A stretch of 64,000 bases of DNA from positions 36,106 to 100,105 of the forward strand of contig CAIRYQ010000017.1 of NCBI GenBank assembly GCA_903882875.1, read 5' to 3'. The notes below the pieces were generated by a model. The model did no database searches. It was not told where the DNA came from and saw nothing but the letters and a program-made list of their open reading frames with translations. Source of the stretch: an uncultured Spartobacteria bacterium (lineage in GTDB: Bacteria; Verrucomicrobiota; Verrucomicrobiia; Chthoniobacterales; Chthoniobacteraceae). Numbering within the stretch: the stretch's first letter is position 1; every line of letters begins with the position of its first letter. Positions 11,801-19,503 of the stretch are shown here, piece after piece. Made by a program: the position numbers and the translations under genes.

Positions 11801-12353
11801 GGAAAGAGGAGAGATTCCCGTGCGTGTCGCGCTCCCAGCCGAGCGGGCCGAAGATCACTTCGCGCTTGTCCGCCTTGCCGTCGCCATCCGTGTCCTCGAA
11901 GCGCCAGATGTTAGGGATGCTCCACGCGACGCATTTCCACGTGAGTCTGCCGTCCGCATTTTTCGAGCGGAACGGATACTGCCCGCTCGGGATGTTCAGC
12001 CTGGCGGCGAAAATCTCCACCTTCCGCGCGTGGCCATCCAGCGCGAAGTCGGAGAAAATGCGGATCGTGTCGCGCCCCGGCGAGCCGTCGCGAATCGCAA
12101 ACGGATACTCGCGCGTCTCGGTGAGCCACAGCCGGCCAAGCGCGTCCCACTGCATGTTCATCGGCTTGCGCAGATCGGGCTCGCTCGCGACGAGCTGGAT
12201 TTCAAATCCCGGCGGCAGGTGAAAAGATGCGTGCTCCTGTTCCGGCGTGAGCGGCTCGGTGGGGCGGATGATTTCGTCGAAGGGATCCTTTTTCTCCGCG
12301 GCAAGACTGCGGATGGCGAAAATGGCGAGCAGGGGAAGAGTGCGGAATTTCAT
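8841..12353 (-). CDS. PVC-type haem-binding 'membrane-bound dehydrogenase' family protein
   Basis: This 1170-residue exported protein has a signal peptide (MKFRTLPLLAIFAIRSLAAE; ATG at 12353). Residues about 40-400 form a PVC-type beta-propeller dehydrogenase domain of the kind related to glucose/sorbosone dehydrogenases, with GFEIQLVASEP and WGPDGALYVADFYNRIIGHY. A HEAT-like helical section follows, then a carbohydrate-binding-like beta region. Near the C-terminus is a c-type cytochrome with CAVCH at about residues 1047-1051 and a following LFEDILDPSRNVD, the signature of PVC haem-binding proteins. Such proteins are abundant in Planctomycetes and Verrucomicrobia and are presumed to oxidise sugars or related compounds in the periplasm. 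The substrate is unknown. Confidence 0.9.
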   Translation of the reverse strand: MKFRTLPLLAIFAIRSLAAEKKDPFDEIIRPTEPLTPEQEHASFHLPPGFEIQLVASEPDLRKPMNMQWDALGRLWLTETREYPFAIRDGSPGRDTIRIFSDFALDGHARKVEIFAARLNIPSGQYPFRSKNADGRLTWKCVAWSIPNIWRFEDTDGDGKADKREVIFGPLGWERDTHGNLSSFRRGADGWLYGTHGFNNESTLRGRDGSELKIQSGNTWRIRLDGSRVEGNTWGQVNPFGLCWDNRGNLFSADCHSSPIYQLLRGAYYPSFGKPHDGLGFGPNTITHSHGSTAICAPIYICDPAWPAELQDHMFVCNVMTSRINHDAITWHGSSSKGKEMPDFMSTDDPWFRPVDLSWGPDGALYVADFYNRIIGHYEVPLTHPGRDRERGRLWRIVYRGENGAAPVSYGPLPTDIGGWVRELGSTNITRRTLALNELCDAYGAEALPAIKAAFASPTNAFQKLNAVWALHRLGALDDATFIAATRDAEALVRTHAVKATREVAQWSAPFADAVRAATKDTDPFVRLNAAESIAVHPAEENLAPLLTLLRTTLADDDHLIHATRIALRNQLRDPAVLAGLSLDKQSTEERTLVLDLLLAASGESSAEFRMKFFESHEDLPATLFTTHLPTLARNISTEKLGSLIALTQRKLGKSPDEIASGLDALLSALEQRGIAPGATLRAWGPQVVTALLTATEPAAVWTNAPVDGAPPSANPWAFEQRKCADGKTVAFMSSFPHGEKLTGTLRSPAFALPAKLAFFLCGHDGSPGKPAGRNNFVRLRDAQTNAVLREAAPPRSDVAKQITWDLADCAGKRGVIEITDGNTGTAYAWLAVARFEPELPELKLTEPPNGSRRILTAANLIRTLKLPGFDTDLSKVAFSSAADGDTRAAAARALLGSDAAKTIPQLAAIVADTAASAPLREKFAAALAETNSPAAIAAISAAMRDAPHRLQQSFATALAGSREGAEALLTACKDGKTPAVLLRNKAIGDRLKATKILDLDARIAALTANLPPANAEIDKLIAARSKAFDPAKASASRGADVFARNCAVCHAIEGKGGALGPQLDGIGGRGPDRLFEDILDPSRNVDRAFRMNVITLKNGNVVAGLPRREEGAQLVLADAAAQETRVNIADIAERKETETSLMPPTFGEVIPPAEMNDLLAFLLGKKLTK

Positions 12354-12839
12354 GCAGGCGATGTCAGCCCATTCAATCACCCACCTCGCACGATCTCAGT
12401 ATAATCGTGCGCGCTCCGCTCGCGTATCCGCCATCCTGGATGATTTTCATCACGACGGGATCGAGCGTCGCCAAGCCGGAGTTCCTCCGGTGCCGTGGCT
12501 TTGTGCTCGCCTTCGCGTCTGCGAAATCGTAGCGGTGCGCGATGCCATTGTTTCTTTTCGAGCCGGATCGCAGGGTTTCGCTGCGCGCGTTTGGCGCGCT
12601 CGCGCTGACGGTGATTTTTTACCTCGCGCGCTGATTCGGGGCGGGCGCGGGATCGGAAATGTGCCGCTGGACGAAGCGGCGCGGCTGTTGCAGCTTCCCG
12701 GCCCGCTGACAAATGTTTTACCGATTTCGCATGGCCCGCTGACAACCTCCGCCGCCGCCCGGTGTAGGCATCGAGCATGAAAATTGCACGTCTTCGCCGC
12801 GCCGTCTCGCCAGCCCGCACACCTCTGAAATTTTTCCAA
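12354..12839. other. Intergenic region with no clear gene
   Basis: This divergent gap separates the PVC cytochrome and DUF1080 genes and presumably holds both promoters. I found no convincing gene. A 30-codon frame at 12542-12634 on the plus strand encodes a peptide starting MPLFLFEPDRR and ending in a hydrophobic helix, but it lacks a clear ribosome-binding site. The phrase GGCCCGCTGACAA occurs twice with small differences, near 12700 and 12735. Confidence 0.5.
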
Positions 12840-13811
12840 ATGAACATCCCACGCCTCGTGCCTCTTGCGGTCGCGCTCGCCGCGTTCACCACGATCATCG
12901 CACCGTTCGCACATGCCCAGTTGCCGCCGAACATCCTTCAGCCCGGCAGGCCGGGCGTACCCGTCAAGCCCGGCGTGCCGCTGGTACCGGCGGCACCCGC
13001 AGCATCCGTGGCCCCGGCTCCCGAGCCGGTGCCGGGCAACGGCGAGCCGAACACGCTGACCCGCGAGGAAATCGCGCAGGGCTGGAAGCTGCTCTTCGAC
13101 GGCAAGCGGCTCATCGGGATGCGCGGCCTGCAAAAGGCGGATCCGCTCGCGGCGGGCTGGAAAATTCAGAACGGCGAGCTGAACCTGCCGAAGGAAGTGA
13201 AGGACACGGACCGCATGACGGGCGGCGATCTCGTGACGATGGATTTTTTCTGGGATTTCGATTTCCGCTTCGAGTTCAAAATGACCGCCGCTGCGCACAG
13301 CGGCGTGCGCTACATGCTCACGGAAATTTTCGGCCAGGTGCCAGTCGGGCTCAAGTATCAGATCATTGACGACGTCCACAACAGCATCGGGCTGAAGGGT
13401 GGCAACCTGCGGCGCACCGGCGCGCTGGACAACATTTTCCCGCGCGGTGAAAATGCGAAACTGCGCGAGGGCGATCCGCTGAACAAAATCGGCGACCCGT
13501 GGAACGAGGGCCGCATCGTCGTGCAAGGCACGCACGTCGAGCACTGGCTGAACGGCGAGAAAGTGCTGGAATTCGAGCTGGGCGCGAAGGTTCGGCAGTT
13601 TGCCGTGGCGAACAAGATGCAGGTCCCCGCGAGCTTCGGGATGAAGAGCCGCACCCGACTTTCGATCGCGGATCTGGGCACCGAGGTTGCATTCCGCAAT
13701 CTCAAGGTGCTGGCACTCGCCCCGCAGGCGGTGGTCGTCCCGAGTGGCGGCAATGTGCGACCCGTCGGCAGCAACGTGCCGAATCCGCTGCTGCTCCCTC
13801 GCGGAAAGTAG
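12840..13811 (+). CDS. DUF1080 (3-keto-disaccharide hydrolase-type) secreted protein
   Basis: The protein has 323 residues from the ATG at 12840, which gives a clean signal peptide (MNIPRLVPLAVALAAFTTII, cleavage near AHAQ). An ATG at 12777 would add 21 residues and cannot be excluded. After a Pro/Val-rich linker the DUF1080 jelly-roll domain begins with GWKLLFDGKRLIGMRG and shows DFDFRFEFKMTAAAHSGVRY, YQIIDDVHN and HVEHWLNGEKVLEFE. Members of this family in Bacteroidetes and PVC bacteria have been linked to 3-keto-glycoside hydrolysis. A role in periplasmic carbohydrate breakdown is therefore likely but not shown. It is convergent with the PQQ-like propeller gene, the stops being four bases apart inside a palindrome. 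Confidence 0.88.
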   Translation: MNIPRLVPLAVALAAFTTIIAPFAHAQLPPNILQPGRPGVPVKPGVPLVPAAPAASVAPAPEPVPGNGEPNTLTREEIAQGWKLLFDGKRLIGMRGLQKADPLAAGWKIQNGELNLPKEVKDTDRMTGGDLVTMDFFWDFDFRFEFKMTAAAHSGVRYMLTEIFGQVPVGLKYQIIDDVHNSIGLKGGNLRRTGALDNIFPRGENAKLREGDPLNKIGDPWNEGRIVVQGTHVEHWLNGEKVLEFELGAKVRQFAVANKMQVPASFGMKSRTRLSIADLGTEVAFRNLKVLALAPQAVVVPSGGNVRPVGSNVPNPLLLPRGK

Positions 13812-13824
13812 CGCGCTATTTTCC
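13803..13824. repeat. Palindrome spanning both convergent stop codons
   Basis: A near-perfect 22-bp palindrome has a perfect core TAGCGCGCTA at 13809-13818. The core provides the TAG stop of the DUF1080 gene on the plus strand and the TAG stop of the propeller gene on the minus strand. Confidence 0.6.
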
Positions 13825-15081
13825 GATCGAGATCAGCTGCGAATACGTGCGCACGTAGAGCCGCCCGCCGCTCACGGCGGGCGTCGCGTAGCTGTTTTTC
13901 TCCCCGAGCGGAAAACGCTGGATGAGCTTGAACTTGTCCGCCGCCGCGAGGACGACGATGTCGCCGCCGCGCGTGATATTGTAGAGCCGTCCGCCTTTTC
14001 CACCGACGCAGATCGGGCTCGAATAGTACGGCCCTTCGGCGCGCTCGCTCCAGATCTGCTCGCCATCCGATGAGCGCGTGCAGGTCACGATGCCGTTTTC
14101 CTTCCATAGAAAAAGGAGATCGCCCACGGCGATCGGCACCGGCACGTAGCCGCCGATGCGCACGATGTCGTACGCCTTCGCGGGCTTGCCCGCCGCGGCG
14201 TCGCGGATGACGGCGATCTCGCTGGCAGCCTGGCCCTGGCCCGTCTGCACGACGATCATGCCACCTTCCATCACCACTGGCGACGCGACACAGCGGTAGC
14301 TGGATGCGGTAAATTTCGCGATGTCCCACGCTTTCGAGCCGCTCCTCGCATCGAAACCCGCCAAGCCGCCGTCGCCGAGGCTGAGCACCTGCGCGTTGCC
14401 GTCGGCGCCCTTGAAAAAACACGGTGTCGCGATGGAGTGCTGCCCGCTCTTGATTTCGTTTTTCCAAAGCTGCTTCCCCGTCGCGGGATCGAACGCTGCA
14501 ATGAACGACCCTGGCTCGTCCTGGCTGCTTTGCAGGAAGACGGTCCCTTTTTCCACGATCGGCGACGCACCCGCGCCGTGCTGCGAGACGAACGGCCCGA
14601 GGTCCACGGCCCACACCTGCTTGCCCTCCGCCTGCGTGAGCGCGATGAGCTGGCTCTTGTCCGGCCCCGCGATCCACACGTACACGCGCTCCGCGTCCAC
14701 CGTGCAGGACGGGCTCGCGAAGCTGTTGTCCGCGTGCTTGCGGTAAATGCCCGTCGCGTATTCGCGCTGCCACTGGATTTTTCCGTCCTTCGCACCGACG
14801 CACACCACCGCGCGCTTCGCTTCCGAATCCGCCCTGCCATCCGGCGTGACGGTGACAAAAATGCGGTCGCCCCACACGACGGGCGACGAGTGCCCGGTGC
14901 CTGGCAGTTTGCAACGCCAGTTGATGTCCTTCTCGGTGATCTGCTCGGGCAGTTTCGCATTCGCAAGCCCCGAGCCATTCGGCCCGCGGAAGCGCGTCCA
15001 CTCCTGCGCGTGTGCGGAAAAAGTGAGCGTGGCGAGCGCGGCGTGAACGGCGGTGCGGAGAAGAGGAATGCGCGTGTGCAT
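13816..15081 (-). CDS. PQQ-binding-like beta-propeller repeat protein, exported
   Basis: The 421-residue protein has a signal peptide ending near FSAHAQ and begins its mature part with EWTRFRGPNGSGLANA, typical of PVC outer-membrane-assembly/BamB-like propellers. The rest is a series of blades with the repeated pattern 'A.D..tGk..W' (for example AFDPATGKQLWKNEI and FDARSGSKAWDI). There are no obvious PQQ dehydrogenase catalytic residues, so it may be a structural or sensing propeller. It is probably periplasmic. The ATG at 15081 is the only start giving a signal peptide. Confidence 0.88.
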   Translation of the reverse strand: MHTRIPLLRTAVHAALATLTFSAHAQEWTRFRGPNGSGLANAKLPEQITEKDINWRCKLPGTGHSSPVVWGDRIFVTVTPDGRADSEAKRAVVCVGAKDGKIQWQREYATGIYRKHADNSFASPSCTVDAERVYVWIAGPDKSQLIALTQAEGKQVWAVDLGPFVSQHGAGASPIVEKGTVFLQSSQDEPGSFIAAFDPATGKQLWKNEIKSGQHSIATPCFFKGADGNAQVLSLGDGGLAGFDARSGSKAWDIAKFTASSYRCVASPVVMEGGMIVVQTGQGQAASEIAVIRDAAAGKPAKAYDIVRIGGYVPVPIAVGDLLFLWKENGIVTCTRSSDGEQIWSERAEGPYYSSPICVGGKGGRLYNITRGGDIVVLAAADKFKLIQRFPLGEKNSYATPAVSGGRLYVRTYSQLISIGK

Positions 15082-15262
15082 CGTGCGCCGTTAGGCGCGC
15101 GTGAGCGGAGAGTCAAGCGCGGTGCTCACAGGCAAGGAAGGCATCGCAGTTTCCAGAGCCTGTTCATCGCTTGGACCGGCGTTGTGCATCCGAGAAAAAG
15201 CCGCGAGACGCCGCTCTCTTGGAACGGGCGCATCCACGGAATCATGTGCCGTAATGTCCTGG

Positions 15263-16264
15263 CTATTTGACCGGATCGGATTTCGGGGCACCGCTTGGCG
15301 CGGCTTCGGCGTCGAGATCGCCCAGCGCGTATTGGAGGCCGGCGAGGTATTCCTGCAGCATGGGTTTTTCAGAATAGACACGCTCGGAATGGCCGTGCGC
15401 GCAGTAGAAAACGCGGCCTTTGCCATACTCATGAATCCAACTAATGCCATAGTCGTGGTCGTAGGGACGGTTTTCTTTCTTAACATCTTCGGGACTGAAC
15501 TTGCTCACATCGAGGCTCGTTAGAACGTGCAGTTTGTCACGCGACCAGGGATCTTTCTTAAAGGTGTAGGTCTCGTCGTCTATTGGATACTCCTTGCCGC
15601 CAAATCCCGCGGTGATGGGACTCTTGGGATCATCAATTTTGACCGTCACCTTGTGATAGGGATGACCGTTGAAATATCCGCCGATCACGACGCCCCATTC
15701 AGGCCAGTCATAGTAGGCATCGGAGGAGGCGTGGATGCCCGCCAGACCTTTGCCTGACTTGACGAAGGCGAGCAAGTTATCAAACCGCTGCTTTTCCTTC
15801 TCCTTATAAGAAGCGACAGATGCCTCGGCGTCTTTCTTCTTTGCTTCGTAGGCCTTCTTATCTTCGTCGGAGGCTGTCTTGTCCGGAGCCTTGCCGATGT
15901 CCACCTTTGGGAGCAGAAAATGGCCTGTGCAGCTCACGAGCATCACGGCGTCATAACCGCTCAGATCGTCGAATGCAGAGGGGTCGTCGCTGATAGTCGA
16001 AGCATACGCCCCCGTTTTTTCGCCCAGCTTGGCGATAGTCTGCTCGCCCAGCGCAATCGAACTGTGGACGAAGCCGTTTGCATTGCCATAAACGAGAACT
16101 TTGCGCGCTTTCTTCGGAGCGGCAGGAGCCTTTTCGGGCAGCGCGGCTTCCATCTTGGAAATATCTTCCGGCTTCGCGGGTTTGTTCGCCGCCATTGCAG
16201 CCTCGGTAAGCGTGATCGTGCCGAAACACACGGCGGCCAGCCTTTGAACAAGACTGCCGTGCAT
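15263..16264 (-). CDS. ThuA-like domain protein (trehalose-utilisation family), exported
   Basis: From the ATG at 16264 the protein has 333 residues and starts with a signal-like segment ending near AAMA. The frame stays open to 16900, so a longer N-terminus is possible, but GAAGG just before 16264 supports this start. The ThuA-like, class I glutamine-amidotransferase-like domain shows KVLVYGNANGFVHSSI, YDAVMLVSCTG, FVKSGKGLAGIHASSDAYYDW and GRVFYCAHGHS. ThuA-like proteins are linked to sugar metabolism and are often found with Gfo/Idh/MocA oxidoreductases and DUF1080 proteins in PVC bacteria. An extended Lys/Glu-rich insertion (about residues 125-160) is unusual. The DNA is visibly less GC-rich than its neighbours. 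Confidence 0.85.
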   Translation of the reverse strand: MHGSLVQRLAAVCFGTITLTEAAMAANKPAKPEDISKMEAALPEKAPAAPKKARKVLVYGNANGFVHSSIALGEQTIAKLGEKTGAYASTISDDPSAFDDLSGYDAVMLVSCTGHFLLPKVDIGKAPDKTASDEDKKAYEAKKKDAEASVASYKEKEKQRFDNLLAFVKSGKGLAGIHASSDAYYDWPEWGVVIGGYFNGHPYHKVTVKIDDPKSPITAGFGGKEYPIDDETYTFKKDPWSRDKLHVLTSLDVSKFSPEDVKKENRPYDHDYGISWIHEYGKGRVFYCAHGHSERVYSEKPMLQEYLAGLQYALGDLDAEAAPSGAPKSDPVK

Positions 16265-16646
16265 GACCTTCACGAGTGGTGCCACTGATTTGGCAATAAC
16301 CACAGCCGTGCTGGACCGTTTCCCAAAAATATCCGCGATAGGTTCAGCGATCGTGGTGCCATGCTTTAGTTGGTCGAGGGTGAGTTTGATCATGCTGGAG
16401 AGCATCACCATTTTGCCGACTGCCACGCCATTTCTTTTTCGCGCGTTCAGACGGATTGCTGCGAACCGGGAAATATTTTTGTCGTGGCCAAAGCACGTGC
16501 TGCCTGCTTTGCCGCCGGGCCTTTTCGTGAAACAACTATTGTGCAGGCGCTTGATTTCATCCGCCCTCGGTTTGCCTGTCTCGCGGTCGCGCTGCCGATC
16601 TGCCGTGGGATTGACCTTCCCCGCGTGCGTGCTAGATCCCCGACCC
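16265..16646. other. Divergent intergenic region, ThuA gene / kinase gene
   Basis: This 382-bp stretch separates divergent genes and is more AT-rich than the surroundings. It must hold the promoters of both genes. Part of it may instead encode an N-terminal extension of the ThuA-like protein, because that frame remains open. No repeat or RNA gene was seen. Confidence 0.4.
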
Positions 16647-18089
16647 ATGTTCGGGTTCGGAAAGAAACGAATTGACGAAAGGGAAGGCATCGGGGAGCGG
16701 CTGCCCGAAGAGTGGCAGGTGGTGGAGCTTGAGCTGCTTGGCTCCGGCGGCATGGCGCAGGTGTACCGGATGCGCGACGAGTTGCTCGACCGCGAAGTGG
16801 CCCTCAAGGCATTGCGCCCCGAGCTGATGAGGGAAAAGAGCGCGCTGGCGAACTTCGTCAACGAGGCGCGCATCACCGCGCAGCTCGACCATCCGAACAT
16901 TCCCGCAGTCTATGCGCTGGCGTCCGACAGCAAGCGATCCAGCGTCTTCACCATGAAGGTGCTCGAGGGGCGGACGCTGAAACAGTTGCTCGACGACAAC
17001 GCGCGCGAAGGCGTGGACGGGACGCTGGCGGCCATTGACGTGCTTCTGCGCATTTGCGACGCCGTGGCCTTTGCGCACTCGAAGGGAGTGCTGCACCTCG
17101 ACATCAAGCCCGCCAACATCATCGTCGCTGACTACGGCCAGATCTATCTCGTTGATTGGGGCATCGCGCGACGCAAGGCCGACCTGCCGCAGGGGCCGGG
17201 CAAGAAGCTCGGGGAGGAGGGCACGCCGGCTTATATGGCGCCCGAGCAGGCGAACGGCGAGCACTGGAGGCTCGACGAGCGCACAGACATCTTCGCGCTG
17301 GGTGGCGTGCTGTACCGCATTCTCAGCGGCAGGGCGCCACACGCGGCTCCGACATCCGATGAGGCGGTGGAGCAGGCGGCAAAAGGGACGGTCACGCCGC
17401 CTGATGAGGTGGCCGCGCGCAAGGGACGGACGGTGCCGCGGCGGCTCGCATTCATCTGTATGAAGGCGCTCGCTGCGGACCCGGCGCATCGGTACGCGAA
17501 CGTCCAGGAATTTCAGCGTGACCTCGATCGATACATGCGGGGGCTCGCGCAGTTGCCGCAGCGCACATTCAAGGCGGGCGAGGCCATCGTCACCGAGGGC
17601 GAGCATGGTGACGCGGCCTACGTCATCATCGAGGGCGAATGCGCAGTGACCCGGCTCGTGGGCAGTCAGCAGCAGGAAGTGCGGCGCCTGAAGACGGGCG
17701 AGATGTTTGGTGAAATCGCGGTCTTTACCGGGAAACCGCGCCTCGCGACGGTGCGCGCGGTCTGTGACACGGTGGTGGGCTTTGTAGATCGGGCGGCCCT
17801 GCGCGAGGAGATGGAGCGCACATCGTTCATGTCGCTGGCGATTCGCACCCTGGGCTCGACGTTTCTCGAACTGGATCACCAGATGGCGCAACAGCGTCGG
17901 CAGAGCCGGGCGGTCGAACTCGCGTTGCGTCACATCGCGCTCCACGGCGAGCGCGGTCGCACGCCGTGGAAGCCGCTCCTTGCGACGCTGACGCAAAACA
18001 CCGGGGCGAGCGAAACCGAAGTTTCGTCATGGGTGCTCGGCACCGCGGGGATCTCGCTTGATGGCGAATCGCTCGTGCTTCACGGCTGA
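16647..18089 (+). CDS. Ser/Thr protein kinase fused to a cyclic-nucleotide-binding domain
   Basis: This is a soluble 480-residue protein starting at the ATG at 16647. Residues about 25-295 form a Hanks-type kinase with a glycine loop (LLGSGGMAQVYR), lysine K54 in VALKAL, a catalytic loop HLDIKPANII (D152), metal-binding DWG in place of DFG, and the activation end GTPAYMAPEQ. Residues about 310-430 form a cNMP-binding domain: FKAGEAIVTEGEHGDAAYVI, then GEMFGEIAVFTGKPRLATVRA, close to the phosphate-binding cassette pattern. A helical tail follows. This order resembles a cyclic-nucleotide-controlled kinase on one chain. The substrate is unknown, and there is no neighbouring phosphatase or cyclase. 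It is convergent with the cytochrome/WD40 gene. Confidence 0.9.
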   Translation: MFGFGKKRIDEREGIGERLPEEWQVVELELLGSGGMAQVYRMRDELLDREVALKALRPELMREKSALANFVNEARITAQLDHPNIPAVYALASDSKRSSVFTMKVLEGRTLKQLLDDNAREGVDGTLAAIDVLLRICDAVAFAHSKGVLHLDIKPANIIVADYGQIYLVDWGIARRKADLPQGPGKKLGEEGTPAYMAPEQANGEHWRLDERTDIFALGGVLYRILSGRAPHAAPTSDEAVEQAAKGTVTPPDEVAARKGRTVPRRLAFICMKALAADPAHRYANVQEFQRDLDRYMRGLAQLPQRTFKAGEAIVTEGEHGDAAYVIIEGECAVTRLVGSQQQEVRRLKTGEMFGEIAVFTGKPRLATVRAVCDTVVGFVDRAALREEMERTSFMSLAIRTLGSTFLELDHQMAQQRRQSRAVELALRHIALHGERGRTPWKPLLATLTQNTGASETEVSSWVLGTAGISLDGESLVLHG

Positions 18090-18123
18090 ACAACTCGCGG
18101 GTGTAGCATTCCGCCTGCGCGAT

Positions 18124-18141
18124 GCCGGGCTATTTCCCGGC
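18124..18141 (-). terminator. Possible hairpin at the 3' end of the cytochrome/WD40 gene
   Basis: GCCGGG (18124-18129) can pair with CCCGGC (18136-18141) around the TAG stop at 18130-18132. No T run follows, so it could be an mRNA-end hairpin rather than an intrinsic terminator. Confidence 0.3.
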
Positions 18142-19500
18142 GATCGTAGCGGGTTGCACTGGCACGGGAATGAGAGCCTTGATCAGCTTGCCCGAGGCCG
18201 TGTCCCAAATCTGCACCTCGCCCGTCTTGCTGCCGAGCGCGAGGCGGGTGCCGTCGCGGTTCAGTGCGATAGCGAGGACGGGGGACGGGACTTTCGGGAT
18301 CGTGGTTTTCCGGGTACGCTTTTCGGTCTCGTAGATGCGGACTTCGCTGGCGCGCGTGGCGACCGCGAGGAGCTTGCGGTCTCCGCTGGTTGCGAGGCCC
18401 ATCACGGCGTCGGCCTGCGCCTCGAATGCGCGCACGTATTGGGCACGGTTGTTGACCGGGCGCGCGCCGTTGCCGGAGCCGGTGACTTCCACGCCGCTGA
18501 GCGCGAGCTTGAAATCGTAGCCGGTGAGCGTGCGCGCGTTGCCGCCGGAAATCGCAGTGAGCGTGTCCGCTGCGACGGCGTTGATCGGGTCGGGCGATTC
18601 GTCCACGGAGCGCAGCAGTGTGCGTCCCTCGACGCTGCTGATTTTCGTCGTCTTGTCGCGGCTGCCGCTCACGAGCTGCTTGCCATCCGCGGTGAATGCG
18701 ACCGCAGTCACCCAGTCGCTGTGCAGCTCGATCATCGCGGGCTGCGCGGCTGGATCCACGGGCACGAGGTGGATCGCGCCGTTCGCACCGCCGAGCGCGA
18801 TGGTCTGGCCGTCGGGTGCGAAGTTGCCCTTGAAAAATGTGTCGGTGCCGATGCGTCGCATGCCCTGCTGTTTTCCGTCGGCGGGATCGAAAAAAATCAC
18901 GCCGCCAAACTGCTGCGGCGATCCGCCCGCGGCGGCGAGGCGCTTTCCATCGGGGCTGAACTCGACATGGTTGATGATGTCGAAATCCGTCGGCAGGCGG
19001 CGAGGCGCGGAGTCGTCGTCCACGTTGAAAACCATGACTTCGCTCCGGCACGCGGCGGCGACTTGCTTTCCATCCGGGCTGATCGTGACGCTCGATACCG
19101 CAGGCGCGCTCGCGTACGTCGCCGGGATCACGACGGGCGGCACTTCGGATTTCGGCGCCGCGTCAATCTTCGCGCCCTGCGCGATCCAGTCGTGCAGGAG
19201 CTTCACCTTCGCGGCGGAGAGCGGCGCTTCGTTCTCGGGCATCTCGGGCTTTTCACCGCTCACTTGCGTGATGAGCAGGCTGTCGTCCGGCTTGCCTGCG
19301 GCAAAAAGCGGGCCGGTCTTTCCGCCTTTCATCAGCGCGGCGACGTCGTCGAGCCGGAGCCTGCCCTTCGTCTTCTGCTCGCTGTGGCAGCCGACGCAGT
19401 GGCGCTTGAAAATCGGCCACACGTCGCGTTGGAAACTCACGTCCTCCGCGCCCGCGGTCGCGGCGAGGAGCAGGGAAAATATCGTGGCGGTGCGGTGCAT
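18130..19500 (-). CDS. Cytochrome c (PSCyt1-type) plus WD40-repeat protein
   Basis: The 456-residue exported protein has a signal peptide ending near TAGAE, then a planctomycete-type cytochrome c domain with the haem motif CVGCH followed by SEQKTKGRLRLDDV and MPENEAPLSAAKV. Residues about 130-450 are WD40-like blades, for example VSSVTISPDGKQVAAACRS and WVTAVAFTADGKQLVSGSRD. This cytochrome-propeller pairing is typical of the PVC superphylum. It is the last gene of an operon and starts three bases after the stop of the upstream DUF1549/DUF1553 gene. It probably carries electrons for, or scaffolds, the proteins encoded upstream; this is inference from linkage. Confidence 0.88.
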   Translation of the reverse strand: MHRTATIFSLLLAATAGAEDVSFQRDVWPIFKRHCVGCHSEQKTKGRLRLDDVAALMKGGKTGPLFAAGKPDDSLLITQVSGEKPEMPENEAPLSAAKVKLLHDWIAQGAKIDAAPKSEVPPVVIPATYASAPAVSSVTISPDGKQVAAACRSEVMVFNVDDDSAPRRLPTDFDIINHVEFSPDGKRLAAAGGSPQQFGGVIFFDPADGKQQGMRRIGTDTFFKGNFAPDGQTIALGGANGAIHLVPVDPAAQPAMIELHSDWVTAVAFTADGKQLVSGSRDKTTKISSVEGRTLLRSVDESPDPINAVAADTLTAISGGNARTLTGYDFKLALSGVEVTGSGNGARPVNNRAQYVRAFEAQADAVMGLATSGDRKLLAVATRASEVRIYETEKRTRKTTIPKVPSPVLAIALNRDGTRLALGSKTGEVQIWDTASGKLIKALIPVPVQPATIAGK

Positions 19501-19503
19501 GGA

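Noticed and set aside
10062..12404. Long plus-strand frame antisense to the PVC cytochrome gene
   Set aside because: Same shadow effect; composition is non-protein-like and the minus strand encodes a recognised multi-domain protein.
12542..12634. 30-residue hydrophobic peptide
   Set aside because: No clear ribosome-binding site and too short to judge; mentioned only within the intergenic entry.
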